Positions 38,564 through 46,368 of a stretch of 64,000 bases of DNA are shown piece by piece. Source of the stretch: Bacteroidales bacterium UBA1184 (GTDB taxonomy: Bacteria > Bacteroidota > Bacteroidia > Bacteroidales > ML635J-15); the NCBI GenBank assembly GCA_002310235.1, contig DBYO01000020.1, positions 59,573 through 123,572 of the forward strand. The letters are read 5' to 3'. Both the position numbers and the translations under genes were made by a program. The stretch's first letter is position 1; every line of letters begins with the position of its first letter. The notes under the pieces are model-generated. The model did no database searches. It worked only from the letters and a program-made list of their open reading frames with translations, and was not told where the DNA came from.

Positions 38564-39688
38564 ATGAGAAAACGGCAATACACATTGATGTTTGTGGCAA
38601 TTTTTGCGATGGTTGCTGTGCTGGCAATTAGCGGTTGCAAGAAGAGGGAAACATATACGGTTACTTTCGATGCCAACGGTGGAACTGGCGAAATGGCAGA
38701 ACAGATATTTACAGAAGGGGAGCCACGAGCGCTTACAGGTAATGTCTTCTCATATCAAGGTCATACTTTTGATGGTTGGAACACTGTGAAGAACGGTTCT
38801 GGCATATCGTATGACGACAGGCAGACCATAACCGTCACTTCCGACATGACCTTGTATGCGCAGTGGAAAAAGATTATTACTTTCGTAACAGTTACCTTTG
38901 ATCCAAATGGTGGTACTGGCGAAATGCTACCGCAGCAGTATATTGTCGGTTCTCCGCAAGTGCTCAGACCAAATGCATTCTCAAACACCAACGCTCCTTT
39001 TGCCAACTGGAACACCGCCGCCGATGGCAGTGGAACAAGATACGGCAATATGCAGGAAATAACTGTTTATGGAAATATTACTTTGTATGCACAGTGGGGG
39101 AAAAAATATGTTGACCTTGGTTTGCCATCAGGTACGCTTTGGGCAATCTGCAATGTTGGGGCAGAGGCTCCCGAAGAATTTGGTGACCACTTTGCTTGGG
39201 GTGAAACTGAACCTAAAGAAACATATACTAAATACAATTATAAGTTCGGTAACGGTATATATTCAAAATATAACAATAATGACCTATTGCAGATTCTTGA
39301 TCCATGTGATGATGCTGCTATTGTCAACTGGGGCGCAGATTGGCGTATGCCTACCTACAATGAATTGAACGAGTTGCTAAATTATTGTACTCATACATGG
39401 ACAGTGCTGAATGGTATAGACGGGAGAATGTTCGTAGGTCCTAACGGCAACTCCATTTTTCTTCCTGCCGCTGGTTTTCGCTTCGATGACCAAGATGTGT
39501 TATATTATCCAATTGCTTCTGGTTATTATTGGTCGAGTAATGTCGGTTGGGGACAAAATATATGTGACGCCTATCTTCTTTATATTGATGAAGACGATAT
39601 TGATGGTTACGGTTTTGAAAATAGTATGCATTGTCATTTCCGTCCTTGTGGCTTTTCTGTTCGTCCTGTTTACCAGCCGCATAACTAA
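38564..39688 (+). CDS. FISUMP-domain lipoprotein (3) with two InlB-type repeats
   Basis: A 374-residue lipoprotein, leader ending in AISGC with lipidated Cys25. Two InlB B-repeats occupy about 31-98 (VTFDANGGTGEMAEQIF, TLYAQW) and 104-172 (VTFDPNGGTGEMLPQQY, TLYAQW), one more than in its neighbour. The FISUMP domain follows at about 174-372 (YVDLGLPSGTLWAICNVGA, HFAWGETEPKETY, GADWRMPTYNELNEL, FLPAAGF, SVRPVY). It has its own promoter. With the gene at 37498 it forms a tandem duplicate differing in repeat number. Confidence 0.87.
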   Translation: MRKRQYTLMFVAIFAMVAVLAISGCKKRETYTVTFDANGGTGEMAEQIFTEGEPRALTGNVFSYQGHTFDGWNTVKNGSGISYDDRQTITVTSDMTLYAQWKKIITFVTVTFDPNGGTGEMLPQQYIVGSPQVLRPNAFSNTNAPFANWNTAADGSGTRYGNMQEITVYGNITLYAQWGKKYVDLGLPSGTLWAICNVGAEAPEEFGDHFAWGETEPKETYTKYNYKFGNGIYSKYNNNDLLQILDPCDDAAIVNWGADWRMPTYNELNELLNYCTHTWTVLNGIDGRMFVGPNGNSIFLPAAGFRFDDQDVLYYPIASGYYWSSNVGWGQNICDAYLLYIDEDDIDGYGFENSMHCHFRPCGFSVRPVYQPHN

Positions 39689-39720
39689 AAGGGAAGGGGA
39701 TTTACGATTGCACTCATGGC

Positions 39721-39790
39721 GTCATGCTGAATTTATTTCAGCTATTATTCCTTTTTTTTCTTTCAGATCCTAAAACAAGTTCAGGATGAC
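39721..39790. repeat. Dispersed intergenic repeat with inverted ends (GTCATGCTGAA type)
   Basis: It begins GTCATGCTGAA (39721-39731) and ends TTCAGGATGAC (39780-39790), inverse copies differing at one position. Each end is itself a small palindrome (GCTGAA...TTTCAGC; ATCCT...AGGAT). This is the familiar short intergenic repeat type seen in many Bacteroidota genomes. It lies between the stop of FISUMP gene 3 and a lone right arm of the hairpin described at 38482. Confidence 0.65.
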
Positions 39791-39924
39791 TTTGGAAGAA
39801 CCCTTCGGGTTTCAGCATCCGTAAAAAAGGACAATAATTTGTAACATCACAATGCATTGCGCCGCTACATTTTTTTGTTAATAAATATATTCCGTTTGTG
39901 TATGAGTCGCTTGTGATATATGCT

Positions 39925-39932
39925 TATCTTTG
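39925..39932 (+). promoter_or_regulatory. -7 box upstream of the DEAD-box helicase gene
   Basis: TATCTTTG matches TAnnTTTG, 25 bases before the ATG at 39958. Confidence 0.5.
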
Positions 39933-39957
39933 CTATTTGTAATTTTTTGAATTGCGT

Positions 39958-41271
39958 ATGCGATTTGATGAACTGACATTGCACGATTGTCTTCACGAGG
40001 CTGTCGAATCGTTTGGATTTGACGAGCTTACAAAAATACAGGAGGAGACTTTCCTGCCGGTTGTCGAAGGTCACGACATTATGGCCTGCTCGCAGACTGG
40101 CTCGGGAAAGACTGTCGCCTTCCTTTTGCCGATTATGGAACGAATGCTGCGTTTCCCTAAAAACGGCATCCGTGCGTTGATAATTGCCCCTACACGCGAA
40201 CTTTGCCTGCAAATCGAGGAACAGATTGAAGGTCTTGCATATTTTTCGGGTCAGTCGTCGATTGCAATCTACGGCGGAAACGACCAGCAGGGCTTCGGCG
40301 ACCAGAAAAACGCGCTAGTCAATGGTGTTGACATCGTTGTTGCAACCCCAGGACGCTTGATTTCGCACCTTAACCTCGGGTATGCCGACTTTTCCACTCT
40401 CGACTTCCTTATTCTCGACGAGGCCGACGAAATGCTCGATATGGGCTTCTATCCCGACATTATGAAGATTGTCGCTCAGATGCCAAAGAAACGACAGTCG
40501 CTGATGTTCAGCGCGACAATGCCGCCTCAAATTAAGAAACTTGCCGAGCAGATTCTAATAGAACCCAAATTTGTTGACCTCAATTTTTCGAAGCCCGCCG
40601 CTGAAATCGACCAGAAGGTTTACTTGGTTTACGAAAAGGACAAGCTGAAGCTCTTGCTTCACACTTTGTCGGAACATAAGGGCGAAAAGGTGATAATTTT
40701 TGTCGGTAAGAAGCAGAGCGTAGGGGAGATTTCATCGTTTCTGCGGATGAATAATTTTCCCAACCGACCGATAAATTCAAACTTTACGCAGGATGAGCGC
40801 GAAAATGCAGTCCTCGACTTCAAGAGCGGAAAGACTAGCATAATCGTTACGACCAACCTGCTTTCGCGTGGTATCGACATCGACAATGTGAACTTGATTT
40901 TGAATTACGACATTCCGCATAAGGCAGAGGACTATGTTCACCGCATCGGACGAACAGCACGTGCAGGGAAGGACGGTCTGGCGATAAGTTTCATCGGCGA
41001 AAAGGAAATTGAGCATTTTGCGCGGATTGAGAAACTTCTTGAGCGCGTTGTCGAGAAGTCGCCTTTGCCCGATGGTTTTGGCGAAGCACCCGAATATGCA
41101 CCAGGCAAGAAACCATCAAGACGCAGACATGGCGGTTCGCATCGTGGTGGAAGGCGGTTTGCTGGACAAAGGAAAACTGCACTGAAGAATGCAGAGGGTA
41201 CTGCAAACGAGGCAAAAACGCGCAGACCGCATCGTCGCAGAAGACCGAATAAGGAAGCGGTACAGAAATAA
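39958..41271 (+). CDS. DEAD-box RNA helicase
   Basis: A 437-residue ATP-dependent RNA helicase of the RhlE/CsdA/DeaD class, acting on structured RNA or ribosome assembly intermediates. Motifs: Q-motif region (FDELTKIQEETF), Walker A SQTGSGKT (about 45-52), Ia PTRELCLQ, Ib TPGRL, DEAD at 154-157, SAT (MFSATMP), and in domain 2 TTNLLSRGIDI and HRIGRTARAGKDG. The C-terminal tail is rich in Arg/Gly/His (RRRHGGSHRGGRRFAG), a typical RNA-binding extension. The open frame has an in-frame TTG at 39952, but the ATG at 39958 is the natural start. Confidence 0.93.
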   Translation: MRFDELTLHDCLHEAVESFGFDELTKIQEETFLPVVEGHDIMACSQTGSGKTVAFLLPIMERMLRFPKNGIRALIIAPTRELCLQIEEQIEGLAYFSGQSSIAIYGGNDQQGFGDQKNALVNGVDIVVATPGRLISHLNLGYADFSTLDFLILDEADEMLDMGFYPDIMKIVAQMPKKRQSLMFSATMPPQIKKLAEQILIEPKFVDLNFSKPAAEIDQKVYLVYEKDKLKLLLHTLSEHKGEKVIIFVGKKQSVGEISSFLRMNNFPNRPINSNFTQDERENAVLDFKSGKTSIIVTTNLLSRGIDIDNVNLILNYDIPHKAEDYVHRIGRTARAGKDGLAISFIGEKEIEHFARIEKLLERVVEKSPLPDGFGEAPEYAPGKKPSRRRHGGSHRGGRRFAGQRKTALKNAEGTANEAKTRRPHRRRRPNKEAVQK

Positions 41272-41350
41272 GGTTTCCATCTGAAATAACAAAGCGCATA
41301 ATGAAGCTTGTCTTCGCACGGATTCGTGGCTACCAAAGATTCATTATTGG

Positions 41351-41467
41351 ATACTCAACTAAATCCACTAAAATTTTAGCTATTTAGTTGGCTATCTTGC
41401 AATTTTTAGAATTTTTATATAGATAGCCAACTAAATCTTGTTTGAATAGTGTAGATTTAGTTGAAAA
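41351..41467. repeat. Left direct repeat flanking the AAA ATPase gene
   Basis: About 117 bp, an imperfect direct repeat of 42963-43080 (roughly three-quarters identical by eye). It contains the perfect inverted pair TTTAGTTGGCTATC (41383-41396) and GATAGCCAACTAAA (41422-41435) around a 25-base loop, plus further GATTTAGTT half-sites at its edges. Confidence 0.7.
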
Positions 41468-41492
41468 TATAAGTGTCTTTGCTTTGCGATTT

Positions 41493-42923
41493 TTAACCCA
41501 GACCAAACAAGTCGTCCATAACAACCTGCCCCTGAATGTCACTGGCATACGCATTCTTTGTAAGTCCGTAAGTGCTTATCACAACGATATTTACAGCCTT
41601 GCGAGTTCCTGTTTTGGTTTGGAATACACTCGACTTGTGGCGCAACTCTTCATCGTAGCCCTTTTTGATTTCGTACTTGTCTGAGGCAAATTTCATCTCG
41701 CAAAGGTCAATTACATTGTCATCGCGGTCAATTAGCATATCAATTTGCACACCAGTTTCATCCTTGCCTTGAGCCTTGTATGTCCACGAGTAAACATTGC
41801 TAATTACACCAGCAATGCCAAGAGCTGCCTTTATCTGTTCAATGTGCAGAAGGCACACCCGTTCGAATGCCAACCCACTCCATGCTGAATAAATCGGTTT
41901 CTTTAACGACCGAGACCAGAACTTTACATCTTTTTGCCTGTTTCCTTGTATAAACTTGAAATAAAACAACGTATAGTTGTCAATTAGTTGATAGATTGTG
42001 TCTTTTCTACGTTTGCCAATCGAATTGTAGGCTCTAATAAATCCGCATTGCTCAAGGTCGGAAAGGGCGTGCGAAAGAGTTCCACCGTTATCTTCGCCAA
42101 GCGCCTCGGCGATTCCCCCACGTGTCATACCGATTTTTTTGCTACCTAACGCATTGACTATCTGTATGTATATTTGCGGATTGCGGAAAAGTGATGAGTA
42201 TAGGGCATCAAACTCGTTTCTGAGTTCTGCAGTTTCTGAAAAAAACAGATAGTCGATGTTTTGCGCCCAGCTAAGTTCACGTTGTAGTAAGCTCCAGTAG
42301 AATGGGACACCACCAAGCACCATATATGTTTCGAGGATTTGTCGGCGGTTCATACCAAGTTCCCTTGCCTGAGCATACAGTTCACATTCGTGCAAAGAAA
42401 ACGGCTTTACCTGTATTTGCCGCGTAAGCCTATTATGCAAGCCACCATAGTTATTTGCTATCTTGCTTACTATCCACGAAGTAGCGCTTCCGCATACTAC
42501 AAGGACAATATCTTTGCGTGCCGATGCCCAGCCGTTCCAGAAATGTTCCAATGCCGATACTAAATCCGCCTTTGGCGTGTCCATCCACGGCAGTTCGTCA
42601 ATGAATACTATTTTCTTGCCAGTTGGAAGTGTGCCGAGAAAGTTTTCCAATGCGTGGAAAGCATCAAACCAGTTTTTTAGTTTTCTCACTTTGGGTATTC
42701 CCGCTTTTTTTAGCGAGTCGGCGAATTCTGACAGCTGTCGCGATTTGTCGGCATTCTGCACCCCGGTATGCTGAAAAGCAAAGTGATAGTTGAATGTCTC
42801 TCTTACGAGGAAAGTCTTTCCTATGCGTCGTCTTCCATACACAGCCACGAATTCTGATTTGTCGGATTCGATGGCTTCATGTAGCAGTTTTTGTTCGTTG
42901 CGTCTTCCAATAAGCATACGCAT
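41493..42923 (-). CDS. AAA ATPase of the archaeal-ATPase/DUF234 type
   Basis: A 476-residue ATP-binding protein of a family often multicopy in Bacteroidota and archaea. The start MLIGRRNEQKLL is a family hallmark; Walker A is GRRRIGKT (30-37), Walker B VFIDELPW (106-113), with a winged-helix-like middle (GMTRGGIAEALGEDNGGTLS) and a C-terminal DUF234-like part ending in a nuclease-like beta pattern (QIDMLIDRDDNVIDLCEMKFA; the D-x-E-x-K spacing suggests a restriction-fold relic). The second ATG (42917) is also a possible start. Direct repeats bound the gene on both sides. Its role is unknown; such ATPases are often called mobile or toxin-like. Confidence 0.85.
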   Translation of the reverse strand: MRMLIGRRNEQKLLHEAIESDKSEFVAVYGRRRIGKTFLVRETFNYHFAFQHTGVQNADKSRQLSEFADSLKKAGIPKVRKLKNWFDAFHALENFLGTLPTGKKIVFIDELPWMDTPKADLVSALEHFWNGWASARKDIVLVVCGSATSWIVSKIANNYGGLHNRLTRQIQVKPFSLHECELYAQARELGMNRRQILETYMVLGGVPFYWSLLQRELSWAQNIDYLFFSETAELRNEFDALYSSLFRNPQIYIQIVNALGSKKIGMTRGGIAEALGEDNGGTLSHALSDLEQCGFIRAYNSIGKRRKDTIYQLIDNYTLFYFKFIQGNRQKDVKFWSRSLKKPIYSAWSGLAFERVCLLHIEQIKAALGIAGVISNVYSWTYKAQGKDETGVQIDMLIDRDDNVIDLCEMKFASDKYEIKKGYDEELRHKSSVFQTKTGTRKAVNIVVISTYGLTKNAYASDIQGQVVMDDLFGLG

Positions 42924-42940
42924 ATATATTATATCGTCCG

Positions 42941-42972
42941 CAAAGATAATTTAGTTTTTCACAATAGCCAAC
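42941..42972 (-). promoter_or_regulatory. Promoter of the AAA ATPase gene
   Basis: On the minus strand, GTTG (42972-42969), a 20-base spacer and TATCTTTG (42948-42941). The -33 box lies inside the right direct repeat, so the repeat may influence expression. Confidence 0.55.
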
Positions 42973-43080
42973 TAAATCCACAAAAAAAAATGCGATTTAG
43001 TTTGCTATCGTGCAATTTTTAGAAATTTTGTTTAGATAGCCAACTAAATCTTATATCAAAAATAGCGATTTAGTTTAGAA
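42963..43080. repeat. Right direct repeat flanking the AAA ATPase gene
   Basis: The partner of 41351-41467. Its inverted pair is GATTTAGTTTGCTATC (42994-43009) and GATAGCCAACTAAATC (43035-43050), 15 of 16 positions complementary. The two repeats bracket about 1.5 kb containing only the ATPase gene. Confidence 0.7.
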
Positions 43081-43220
43081 TCGCGACTATGTCCTTTCGG
43101 ATTTGCAGCCTTTAGCTCGCTGCCCTAAGTAGTAATCCGAAAGGTTTGAATATTAGGATTTGCAACCTTTAGCTCGTTGCCAATGGCAACAATCCGAAAG
43201 TCTTGAATATAAGGATTTTT

Positions 43221-43313
43221 AATCCGCAATAATTCAGTTTTCTACTCCTAAAAACAGCGTTATAATTTGCGGTGAACGCATAAAAATATCGACTCACCGC
43301 AAAATAAAAGCAC
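43221..43313. repeat. 93-nt repeat, copy 1
   Basis: It runs from AATCCG to AAAGCAC and contains TTTGCGGTGA (43266-43275) and its inverse TCACCGCAAA (43294-43303) around 18 bases. Copies 2 and 3 (43387, 54108) have exactly the same length and arm spacing. Confidence 0.72.
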
Positions 43314-43386
43314 TATGTCCTTTCGGATTTGCAATTCTATGTCCTTTCGGATTTATAATCCGAAAGACTTGAATATAAGGATTTGT

Positions 43387-43479
43387 AATCCGAATAATCC
43401 AGTTTTATCACACCTAAACATCTCGTTATAATTTGCGGTGAACGCATAAAAATATCAACTCACCGCAAAATAAAAGCAC
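43387..43479. repeat. 93-nt repeat, copy 2
   Basis: Same layout as copy 1, with arms at 43432-43441 and 43460-43469. Like copy 1 it ends at the first base of a CTATGTCC repeat. Confidence 0.72.
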
Positions 43480-43738
43480 TATGTCCTTTCGGATTTATAA
43501 CCTTTAGCTCGTTGCTTAAGCAACAACCTTTAGCTCACTGCCAAAGGCAGTAATCCGAACTATGTCCTTTCGGATTTGCAACCTTTAGCTCGTTGCCCTA
43601 AGGCAACTATGTCCTTTCGGATTTATAATCCGAAAGTCTTGAATATAAGGATTTTAAATCCGAACAACCATCTCAGCACCTTACAATTCTACCGACAGCT
43701 TAATCCTATATTACTTTAACAAAAAAACTACCCACAAT

Positions 43739-43770
43739 TTTGCATTTTTTGTTTAGATTTATTATCTTCG
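43739..43770 (+). promoter_or_regulatory. Probable promoter of the BRO-N gene
   Basis: TTTG at 43739-43742, a 20-base spacer and TATCTTCG at 43763-43770, one base off TAnnTTTG. The region 43631-43747 is homologous to 44750-44865 upstream of the KilA-N gene. Confidence 0.45.
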
Positions 43771-43801
43771 CAAGATAAATTTGACAAAAATTAGCAGACT
43801 G

Positions 43802-44656
43802 ATGGACACGCAGATAAAACTTTTTGAAAACAAAAAGGTACGCACACTTTGGGATAAGGAAACTGAAGAATGGTTTTTCTCGGTAGTGGATGCAATTGAA
43901 ATTTTAACCGATAGTCCCAATCCTAGGAAATACTGGAGTGTGTTGAAAACTCGTTTAAAATCAGAAGGAAGTGAGTTGACTACAAATTGTAGTCAACTGA
44001 AAATGCCTGCTGCAGATGGAAAGATGTACAAGACTGATTGTATGAATGTTGCACAACTTTTCCGTCTTATTCAATCCATTCCTTCCCCCAAGGCAGAACC
44101 GTTTAAACTATGGATGGCGCAGGTTGCAAAAGAACGCATTGACGAAATGCAAGATCCGGAACAAGGAATACAGCGTGCATTGCTCGAATATAGGGCGTTG
44201 GGGTATTCCTATGCTTGGATTAACCAAAGGCTCAAATCTATAGAAATACGCAAAGACCTTACCGATGAGTGGAAAAAGCACGGATTGAAAGAGGGTGTGC
44301 AGTTTGCAACACTTACCGATATAATTTATAAGACATGGGCAGGTAAAACCGCCAAAGAATACAAGGAATACAAAGGTTTGAAAAAAGAAAATCTGCGTGA
44401 CAATATGACTAACAAGGAATTAGTCTTAAATATGCTCGCTGAACTTTCTACAAAGGAAATATCGGAAAATTCAAATCCGCAAGACTTTAACGATCATATA
44501 CAAAATGCTGTGGATGGTGCAACAATAACTAAAAATGCCAGAATGGAACTAGAACAGAAAACGGGTAAAAAAGTTGTAACGAGTCTCAATGCCCGAGATG
44601 GAATAATCTTATCCATAGACGCAAACGCATCGGAAAATAATAGTGATGAAAATTAA
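43802..44656 (+). CDS. BRO-N domain protein (phage antirepressor-like)
   Basis: A 284-residue protein from the ATG at 43802 (a TTG at 43781 is in frame). Residues about 1-110 form a BRO-N domain (KKVRTLWDKETEEWFFSVVD, then the NPRKYWSVLKTRL region), a DNA-binding fold of viral and phage antirepressors. The central and C-terminal part (SYAWINQRLKSIEIRKDLTD, then GKTAKEYKEYKGLKKENLRD and LVLNMLAEL) is shared with the KilA-N gene 0.34 kb downstream, which has a different N-terminal domain. No phage structural genes are nearby, so it is probably a domesticated or mobile regulatory gene. Targets unknown. Confidence 0.82.
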   Translation: MDTQIKLFENKKVRTLWDKETEEWFFSVVDAIEILTDSPNPRKYWSVLKTRLKSEGSELTTNCSQLKMPAADGKMYKTDCMNVAQLFRLIQSIPSPKAEPFKLWMAQVAKERIDEMQDPEQGIQRALLEYRALGYSYAWINQRLKSIEIRKDLTDEWKKHGLKEGVQFATLTDIIYKTWAGKTAKEYKEYKGLKKENLRDNMTNKELVLNMLAELSTKEISENSNPQDFNDHIQNAVDGATITKNARMELEQKTGKKVVTSLNARDGIILSIDANASENNSDEN

Positions 44657-44673
44657 AGATGAGTAAGGAACCA

Positions 44674-44782
44674 CTATGTCCTTTCGGATTTTCAACCTTT
44701 AACTCGTTGCTTAAGCAACAACCTTTAGCTCACTGCCAAAGGCAGTAATCCGAAAGACTTGAATATAAGGATTTGTAATCCA
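44674..44782. repeat. Palindromic repeat unit before the KilA-N gene
   Basis: One CTATGTCCTTTCGGATT (44674-44690), two hairpin units (GTTGCTTAAGCAAC; CTGCCAAAGGCAG) and AATCCGAAAG with GAATATAAGGATTT: the same modules as at 43.1-43.6 kb. This and the leader fill the 335-base gap. Confidence 0.72.
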
Positions 44783-44883
44783 CAACAAGCATCTCACTGC
44801 ATTACAACCCCACCAACCTCTTAATCCTAGATTTCTTTCACAAAAAAAAGTCCCATTAATGTTTTTCGGGTAGATAATTTTTG

Positions 44884-44940
44884 TACCTTTGTCCCTGTCT
44901 CTCGCCGGTAAGTCTCTTGCGACGGGTGGGCGGGGACGAA
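44884..44940 (+). promoter_or_regulatory. Promoter and GC-rich leader element, copy 1 (KilA-N gene)
   Basis: The -7 box TACCTTTG (44884-44891) is followed by a GC-rich leader containing TCTCTCGCCGGTAAGTC and TTGCGACGGG, which can fold as a hairpin closed by GTC(T)CTC-like and GGGGAC arms. It is nearly identical to 45928-45984. The ATG of the KilA-N gene is about 50 bases further on. Confidence 0.6.
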
Positions 44941-44991
44941 CTTGATTGGAATATATTCTCATCGGTTTTGCAATATTAAAATAGTACATAT

Positions 44992-45858
44992 ATGAAAGCT
45001 ATAAAGGAAACGATTCATGCGCAAGGTCTAGAAATCAGTATATATACGACTGATTTTGAGAATGAGTACATATCGCTTACTGATATTGCAAGGTATAGGA
45101 GCGCAGAACCAAGATTTACCATACATTCATGGCTTAAAAGTCGTGATATTGTAGAGTTCCTAGGACTTTGGGAGTGTTTGCACAATCCCGATTTTAACCG
45201 TGTCGATTTCGATACGTTTAAGCAGGATGCTGGAACAAACGCATACACATTTTCTATTAAGGACTGGAATGAAAAATTACATGGGAAAGGTATTGTTACC
45301 AAATCGGGACGGTATGGCGGCGGTATTTTTGCACATTCCGATATTGCTATGGAATTCGCTTCGTGGCTCTCTGCAGAATTTAAACTATATATTATAAAAG
45401 ATTATAAGCGATTGAAAAACGATGAAAATAGTCGTCTTTCGCTAAATTGGAACTTGAATCGGGAAATATCAAAACTCAACTATCGGATTCACACTGATGC
45501 TATAAAAGACAATCTTATTTTGCCTGAACTTACGCAGCAGCAGAAATCTTTTGTATATGCAGATGAAGCCGACATTTTAAATGTAGCCCTTTTTGGAAAA
45601 ACAGCAAAAGAATGGCGCGAAGAAAATCCCAAACTAAAAGGAAATATACGCGACAATGCCAGTATTGGACAACTTTTGGTGCTTGCAAATTTGGAAAGTT
45701 ACAATGCCATTTTGATTGAACAGAAAGTTGAGCAGGGCAAAAGGCTTGAACTTTTACGGCAGACAGCCATAGGCCAACTTACAACAATTGCAACCTTGGA
45801 ATTGCCGATTTCAAACTTGCCCAAATTGATTTCTGGCAATAATGGAAACAATCAGTAG
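44992..45858 (+). CDS. KilA-N domain protein
   Basis: A 288-residue protein with an N-terminal KilA-N DNA-binding domain (about residues 8-140: EYISLTDIARYRSAEPRFTI, then the GIVTKSGRYGGGIFAHSDIA and MEFASWLSAEFKLYIIKDY signatures). The C-terminal half carries LFGKTAKEWREENPKLKGNI and IGQLLVLANLE, homologous to the BRO-N protein upstream. KilA-N proteins occur in phages and as small regulatory islands in Bacteroidota. It is expressed from the promoter-leader at 44884; the leader is longer than usual and structured. Role unknown; a DNA-binding regulator is likely. Confidence 0.88.
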   Translation: MKAIKETIHAQGLEISIYTTDFENEYISLTDIARYRSAEPRFTIHSWLKSRDIVEFLGLWECLHNPDFNRVDFDTFKQDAGTNAYTFSIKDWNEKLHGKGIVTKSGRYGGGIFAHSDIAMEFASWLSAEFKLYIIKDYKRLKNDENSRLSLNWNLNREISKLNYRIHTDAIKDNLILPELTQQQKSFVYADEADILNVALFGKTAKEWREENPKLKGNIRDNASIGQLLVLANLESYNAILIEQKVEQGKRLELLRQTAIGQLTTIATLELPISNLPKLISGNNGNNQ

Positions 45859-45927
45859 TAGTGCAACGCATAGCACAGTTTTTGCAAATATTTTCTCGTA
45901 AATTATTCCACCAATACATATTTTTTG

Positions 45928-45984
45928 TACTTTTGTCCTGTCTCTCGCCGGTAAGTCGCTTGCGACGGGAGGGCGGGGACGACA
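45928..45984 (+). promoter_or_regulatory. Promoter and GC-rich leader element, copy 2
   Basis: -7 box TACTTTTG (45928-45935), then the same leader as at 44884; here GTCGC-TT-GCGAC pairs perfectly, while copy 1 has GTCTC. No gene starts downstream for 380 bases; instead a candidate RNA follows. Confidence 0.6.
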
Positions 45985-46213
45985 TATAGAAAGACGTTGT
46001 GCTAACGTTTTATCTGCGGCTTCTGTGAACTTCGCAACTTCATAATCCTGCTGCATGGTAAAGCAAGCGCCAATGTCCATTAGTGTGTATCATATATCAA
46101 TCAATAGATATATACATACGGCGTGGGCTTCGGCATTGCTTATCCTCGGCAGGAAGGCAATGCGAAGGCCTACAGGAGCGGGATAAGTAAGCAAGATACC
46201 CGCGCTTCTTTTT
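45942..46213 (+). ncRNA. Candidate structured RNA (~270 nt) downstream of leader copy 2
   Basis: Between the promoter-leader and a T tract lie ordered hairpins: the GC-rich leader hairpin, ATATATC (46092-46098) with GATATAT (46107-46113), a long stem joining GTGGGCTTCGGCATTGC (46123-46139) to GCAATGCGAAGGCCTAC (46157-46173) with 15 of 17 positions pairing, and the terminator-like GCGGG (46178-46182) with CCCGC (46199-46203) before T residues. The opposite strand has an 89-codon frame, but it simply reads back through the promoter and leader. The remaining bases to 46368 hold a GTGCC/GGCAC hairpin (46276-46300) and otherwise AT-rich sequence. Family unknown. Confidence 0.42.
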
Positions 46214-46368
46214 TATATGCCTTAAATCTTTTTTTGAAATAATGCCTTACGGGTATCGGGCAAGAAAAAACCGATGTGCCGAATGGGATATAACTGGCAC
46301 AAATGAAATAAGGGAAACTTTATTTGTTAATGTGGTTTATAAATAATTAATCGTGCTTAGATTATTCA

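Larger units (their letters stand above)
43087..43667. repeat. Array of short palindromic repeats (CTATGTCCTTTCGGATT type)
   Basis: CTATGTCCTTTCGGATT starts at 43087, 43313, 43337, 43479, 43560 and 43607, and again at 44674. Its core CTTTCGGATT recurs inverted as AATCCGAAAG; at 43344-43366 the two meet as a 10-bp palindrome. Between them are variants of CCTTTAGCTCGTTGCC that form their own hairpins (GTTGCCAATGGCAAC, CTGCCAAAGGCAG) and GAATATAAGGATTT units. Spacing is irregular. With the flanking direct repeat this fills the 878-base gap before the BRO-N gene; no coding potential is seen. Confidence 0.75.

Noticed and set aside
43087..43667. Possible CRISPR array
   Set aside because: The repeats are palindromic modules at irregular distances with no equal-length unique spacers and no cas genes nearby.
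45811..46080. Minus-strand 89-codon frame (and a similar one at 44711-44989) containing RPRPPVA-DLPARD
   Set aside because: The shared protein string is only the reverse reading of the duplicated promoter and leader; even DKGTK/DRTKVQK comes from the -7 box.
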